Positions 61,838-64,000 of a stretch of DNA of 64,000 bases are shown one piece after another. The translations under genes were made by a program, and so were the position numbers. Each line of letters starts with the position of its first letter. The first letter of the stretch is position 1. The notes beneath the pieces are model-generated. The model was not told the DNA's origin and did no database searches. It saw only the letters and a list, made by a program, of their open reading frames with translations. Origin of the DNA: Leucobacter massiliensis (GTDB taxonomy: Bacteria; Actinomycetota; Actinomycetes; Actinomycetales; Microbacteriaceae); assembly GCF_002982315.1 (NCBI RefSeq), contig NZ_MWZD01000014.1:1-64000 (forward strand), written 5' to 3'.

Positions 61838-63309
61838 TCCACCGCGGGATCCGCGAGGTCCTCGCCGGAACCGTCACGAGACCGGGATCCGGGATCGGCC
61901 GAGGTGAACGCTGCGAGCCGGCGGGAACCACCGAGGCAGAGAGCGGCGACGGCGAGCAGTGCGCCGACGAGCACGATCATCAATCCGATCCCCCGCCCGG
62001 GCCCGGTGCCGAGAATGGAGCCGAGGCTCCCGGCGAGCGCCCCCTCCGGCAGGAGCAGCGGACCGAACACCCGGTCGGCGAGCGGTCCGGCGCTCGCGAA
62101 CGCGGCCACGAAGCCGATGTTGCTGAGCAGGCTGATCAGGCCCCAAGCACGCCCCTGGGCCGCGTTCGGGATCGCCGAGCGGATGAGCACCTCGGCGGGG
62201 GTGTTCACGAACGGCAGCGACGCGAAGAAGCAGAATCCCGCCACGGCGATCACGACCGGGTTCGCGGTGATCCCGATGCCCGCGATGCACACCCCCGCGA
62301 TCCCCAGTCCGATCAGCAGCTCCTGGACATAGCGCGTCGTGACCGTGACGGTCGACAGCACCAGGCTCCCGGCGATCATGCCGGTCGCGGCCACGGTCTG
62401 GACGACGCCCAGCGTCTGCGGAGTGGAGAAGGAGAGCATCATCGGGGGGAAGAGCGTCTCCAGGAAACCCACGCAGAAGGTCGCGAGGGCCATGATCCCC
62501 ACGACCGTGAGGACCCCGGGATGCGCCGTCAGCTCCCGCCAGCCGCGCAGCAGCTCGCGCCCCCGGCGTTCCGCGCGGCGCCGGCCCGCCCGCTCCGGTT
62601 GCGGCGCCTGCCGGGCCGCAGCCGAGCTCCGGCGCAGATGCCGTCGCACCGCGAGCGTCGTCGCCACCGTCACCGCGAAGGTCGCGATGTCGAGTACCAG
62701 GATTCCCGCGATTCCGAGCAGCGGGTACAGGAAGCCCGCCAGCACCGGTGAGATGAGGTATTTCGAGGAGGCCGCGAGCTGCACCATGCCGGAGGCGCGA
62801 TCGTAGTGCTCGGCGGGCACGAGATCCGTGACGGTGGCCCGATAGGCGGGATCGAGCAGGCTCCCGAACAGGGACGAGCACAGCACCCCGAGGTAGATCT
62901 GCCACGGCGCGACGTCCCCCGCCAGCGCCACCCCCAGGATGTAGGCGAGGCCCAGCATCGAGAGCCCATCTCCCGCGATCATGATGAGCCGGCGGTCGAA
63001 GCGGTCGGCGAGCACGCCCGCGAGCGGCGCGAGCAGCGCGGGAGGCAGGAACGCGCAGAGCGTCACGAGCGTCACGCTGGTCGCGGCGCCGGTCCGCTCG
63101 AAGAGGTAGGCGGCGAGCCCGAACGCGGTGAGACCGGAGCCGACGTTCGAGACGAACTGGCCCAGCCACAGCACCGAGAAGCGAGCGAGCGAGCGCGTGG
63201 AAGCCGCGTCGGACGCTCCCGGCGCCGCGGCTCCCCCGGGCGCCGGATCGGGCGCTCCGGACGGGGACACCGCCGGCCGGGTCCCCGGGGACTGAGGATC
63301 GACGCTCAT
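61819..63309 (-). CDS. MFS transporter (DHA-type drug exporter family)
   Basis: The 496-residue protein has about twelve transmembrane helices. The MFS loop motif is in LAGVLADRFDRRLIMIAGD (GxLaDRxdRR). FSVLWLGQFVSNVGSGLTAF is the usual start of the MFS_3/MdtH-like group, and the N-terminal 40 residues are Pro/Ala-rich. Its ATG overlaps the stop of the ABC ATPase by four bases, so the two are one operon. Pairing with a MacB-like ATPase suggests export of a toxic compound; the substrate is unknown. Confidence 0.87.
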   Translation of the reverse strand: MSVDPQSPGTRPAVSPSGAPDPAPGGAAAPGASDAASTRSLARFSVLWLGQFVSNVGSGLTAFGLAAYLFERTGAATSVTLVTLCAFLPPALLAPLAGVLADRFDRRLIMIAGDGLSMLGLAYILGVALAGDVAPWQIYLGVLCSSLFGSLLDPAYRATVTDLVPAEHYDRASGMVQLAASSKYLISPVLAGFLYPLLGIAGILVLDIATFAVTVATTLAVRRHLRRSSAAARQAPQPERAGRRRAERRGRELLRGWRELTAHPGVLTVVGIMALATFCVGFLETLFPPMMLSFSTPQTLGVVQTVAATGMIAGSLVLSTVTVTTRYVQELLIGLGIAGVCIAGIGITANPVVIAVAGFCFFASLPFVNTPAEVLIRSAIPNAAQGRAWGLISLLSNIGFVAAFASAGPLADRVFGPLLLPEGALAGSLGSILGTGPGRGIGLMIVLVGALLAVAALCLGGSRRLAAFTSADPGSRSRDGSGEDLADPAVDQRRLR

Positions 63310-64000
63310 ACCCCGGCCCCCAGCAGCCAGCCGCTCAGCCGTTCCTCGCGCTCGTTCATCTCGGAAGGGCCGAGCGCTCCCTCCGGAAGCGCACCGAGCC
63401 GCTGCTCCGACACGACCGATCCGTCGCGCATCACGAGGACGCGCTCGGAGCGCGCCGCAACGCGCACATCGTGAGTGACGAGCACGAGGGTCGCGCCCGC
63501 GCGGTGCGTCTCGGAGAGCAGCGCGAGCACCTCGGCGGCGGCGGCCTGGTTGAGCGCGCCGGTCGGCTCGTCTCCGAAGAGGATCACGGGATCGTTGATG
63601 AGGGCGCGGCAGATCGCGGCCCGCTGCAGCTGGCCGCCCGAGAGCTGGGAGACGCTGCGGTCCGCGAGCTCGTCGATGCCGGTCACGCTCGCCAGCCGGT
63701 GTGCGCGGGCGAGGGCGTCGCGGCGCGGCATGGCTGCGAGTACCCCGGGGAGCACGATGTTGTCGAGCAGGCTCAGCGAGGGGAGGAAGGTGGGGTGCTG
63801 GAACACGAAGCCGATCCGGCGCAGGCGGATCTCGGATCGCTCGCGCTCGGTGAGTGCGGTGAGCGCGCTCCCGTCGAGGACGACCGTGCCGGAGTCGGGC
63901 GCATCGAGTCCGCTGAGGCAGTTCAGCAGCGTCGTCTTGCCGCACCCCGAGGGGCCCATGATCGTGACGAACTCGCCGCGCTCGATGGCGAGCGAGACGT
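63306..64000 (-). CDS. MacB/LolD-like ABC ATP-binding protein, cut by window end
   Basis: Walker A GPSGCGKTTLLNCLSGLD, Q-loop FVFQHPTFLPSLS, signature QLSGGQLQRAAICRAL, Walker B VILFGDEPTGALN and switch His VLVTHDVRV are all present. This is the ATPase type that serves MacB/FtsX-like permeases. The N-terminal about 30 residues lie beyond 64000, so the start is not seen. A 25-residue extra segment follows the ABC core. The permease should lie outside the window, upstream on minus. Confidence 0.9.
   Translation of the reverse strand, partial: VSLAIERGEFVTIMGPSGCGKTTLLNCLSGLDAPDSGTVVLDGSALTALTERERSEIRLRRIGFVFQHPTFLPSLSLLDNIVLPGVLAAMPRRDALARAHRLASVTGIDELADRSVSQLSGGQLQRAAICRALINDPVILFGDEPTGALNQAAAAEVLALLSETHRAGATLVLVTHDVRVAARSERVLVMRDGSVVSEQRLGALPEGALGPSEMNEREERLSGWLLGAGV

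Overview
The window is very GC-rich, densely coded chromosomal DNA from an actinobacterium. The gene order leuC-leuD-murA-plsC-gpsA-ddl-DUF3515-thiL ... recG/rsmD ... coaD-DUF177-rpmF-rnc-mutM ... smc ... ftsY-ffh-rpsP-KH-rimM-trmD is the classic actinobacterial housekeeping run. Very frequent GTG/TTG starts, 4-nt stop/start overlaps and many apparently leaderless genes point to Microbacteriaceae. A Leucobacter-like organism is my best guess, but this is inference from style and synteny only.

Layout. 1-6.1 kb (minus): cydABDC, cytochrome bd oxidase plus its thiol-exporter/assembly ABC protein. 6.4-9.2 kb (plus): a DedA protein, an App1-like phosphatase and an FUSC-like membrane protein. 9.3-17.1 kb (minus): yceI, the MurT/GatD peptidoglycan amidation pair, trmD-rimM-khpA-rpsP, ffh and ftsY. 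17.4-22.9 kb: a branched-chain amino acid ABC importer, livHMGF on plus, facing its lipoprotein receptor on minus across a perfect 30-bp terminator palindrome. LivH carries an unusual secreted beta-sandwich domain. 23.1-31.6 kb (minus): smc, a methyltransferase, vapBC, a decayed copy of part of the methyltransferase, mutM, rnc, rpmF, DUF177 and coaD. 31.6-35.7 kb (minus): an ABC exporter with its own histidine kinase and LuxR-type regulator. 35.8-38.8 kb: divergent recG and rsmD. 38.9-43.5 kb: gabT-gabD and a divergent PucR regulator for GABA breakdown. 43.5-51.9 kb (minus, except DUF3515): thiL, ddl, gpsA, plsC, murA, leuD and leuC, the last behind a small leader peptide. 52.1-55.8 kb: a TerC-type metal exporter behind a yybP-ykoY (Mn2+) riboswitch, divergent from a MgtE Mg2+ channel that also has a long leader, and a YqhA-type membrane protein.

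55.9-60.3 kb holds the main accessory feature: a 4.2-kb integrative island in the 3' end of tRNA-Leu(UAG). It has 28-bp perfect att repeats and matching integrase arm-site pairs at both ends. Its tyrosine integrase is a frameshifted, N-terminally truncated remnant. The cargo is an alpha/beta hydrolase, a small two-helix membrane protein, and an ABC ATPase translationally coupled to a 12-helix-type membrane partner of unknown substrate. The native tRNA terminator now sits just outside the right att site. 60.4-64 kb: a PadR repressor with a clear promoter/operator and its partner membrane protein, then an MFS exporter and a MacB-like ABC ATPase cut by the window end.
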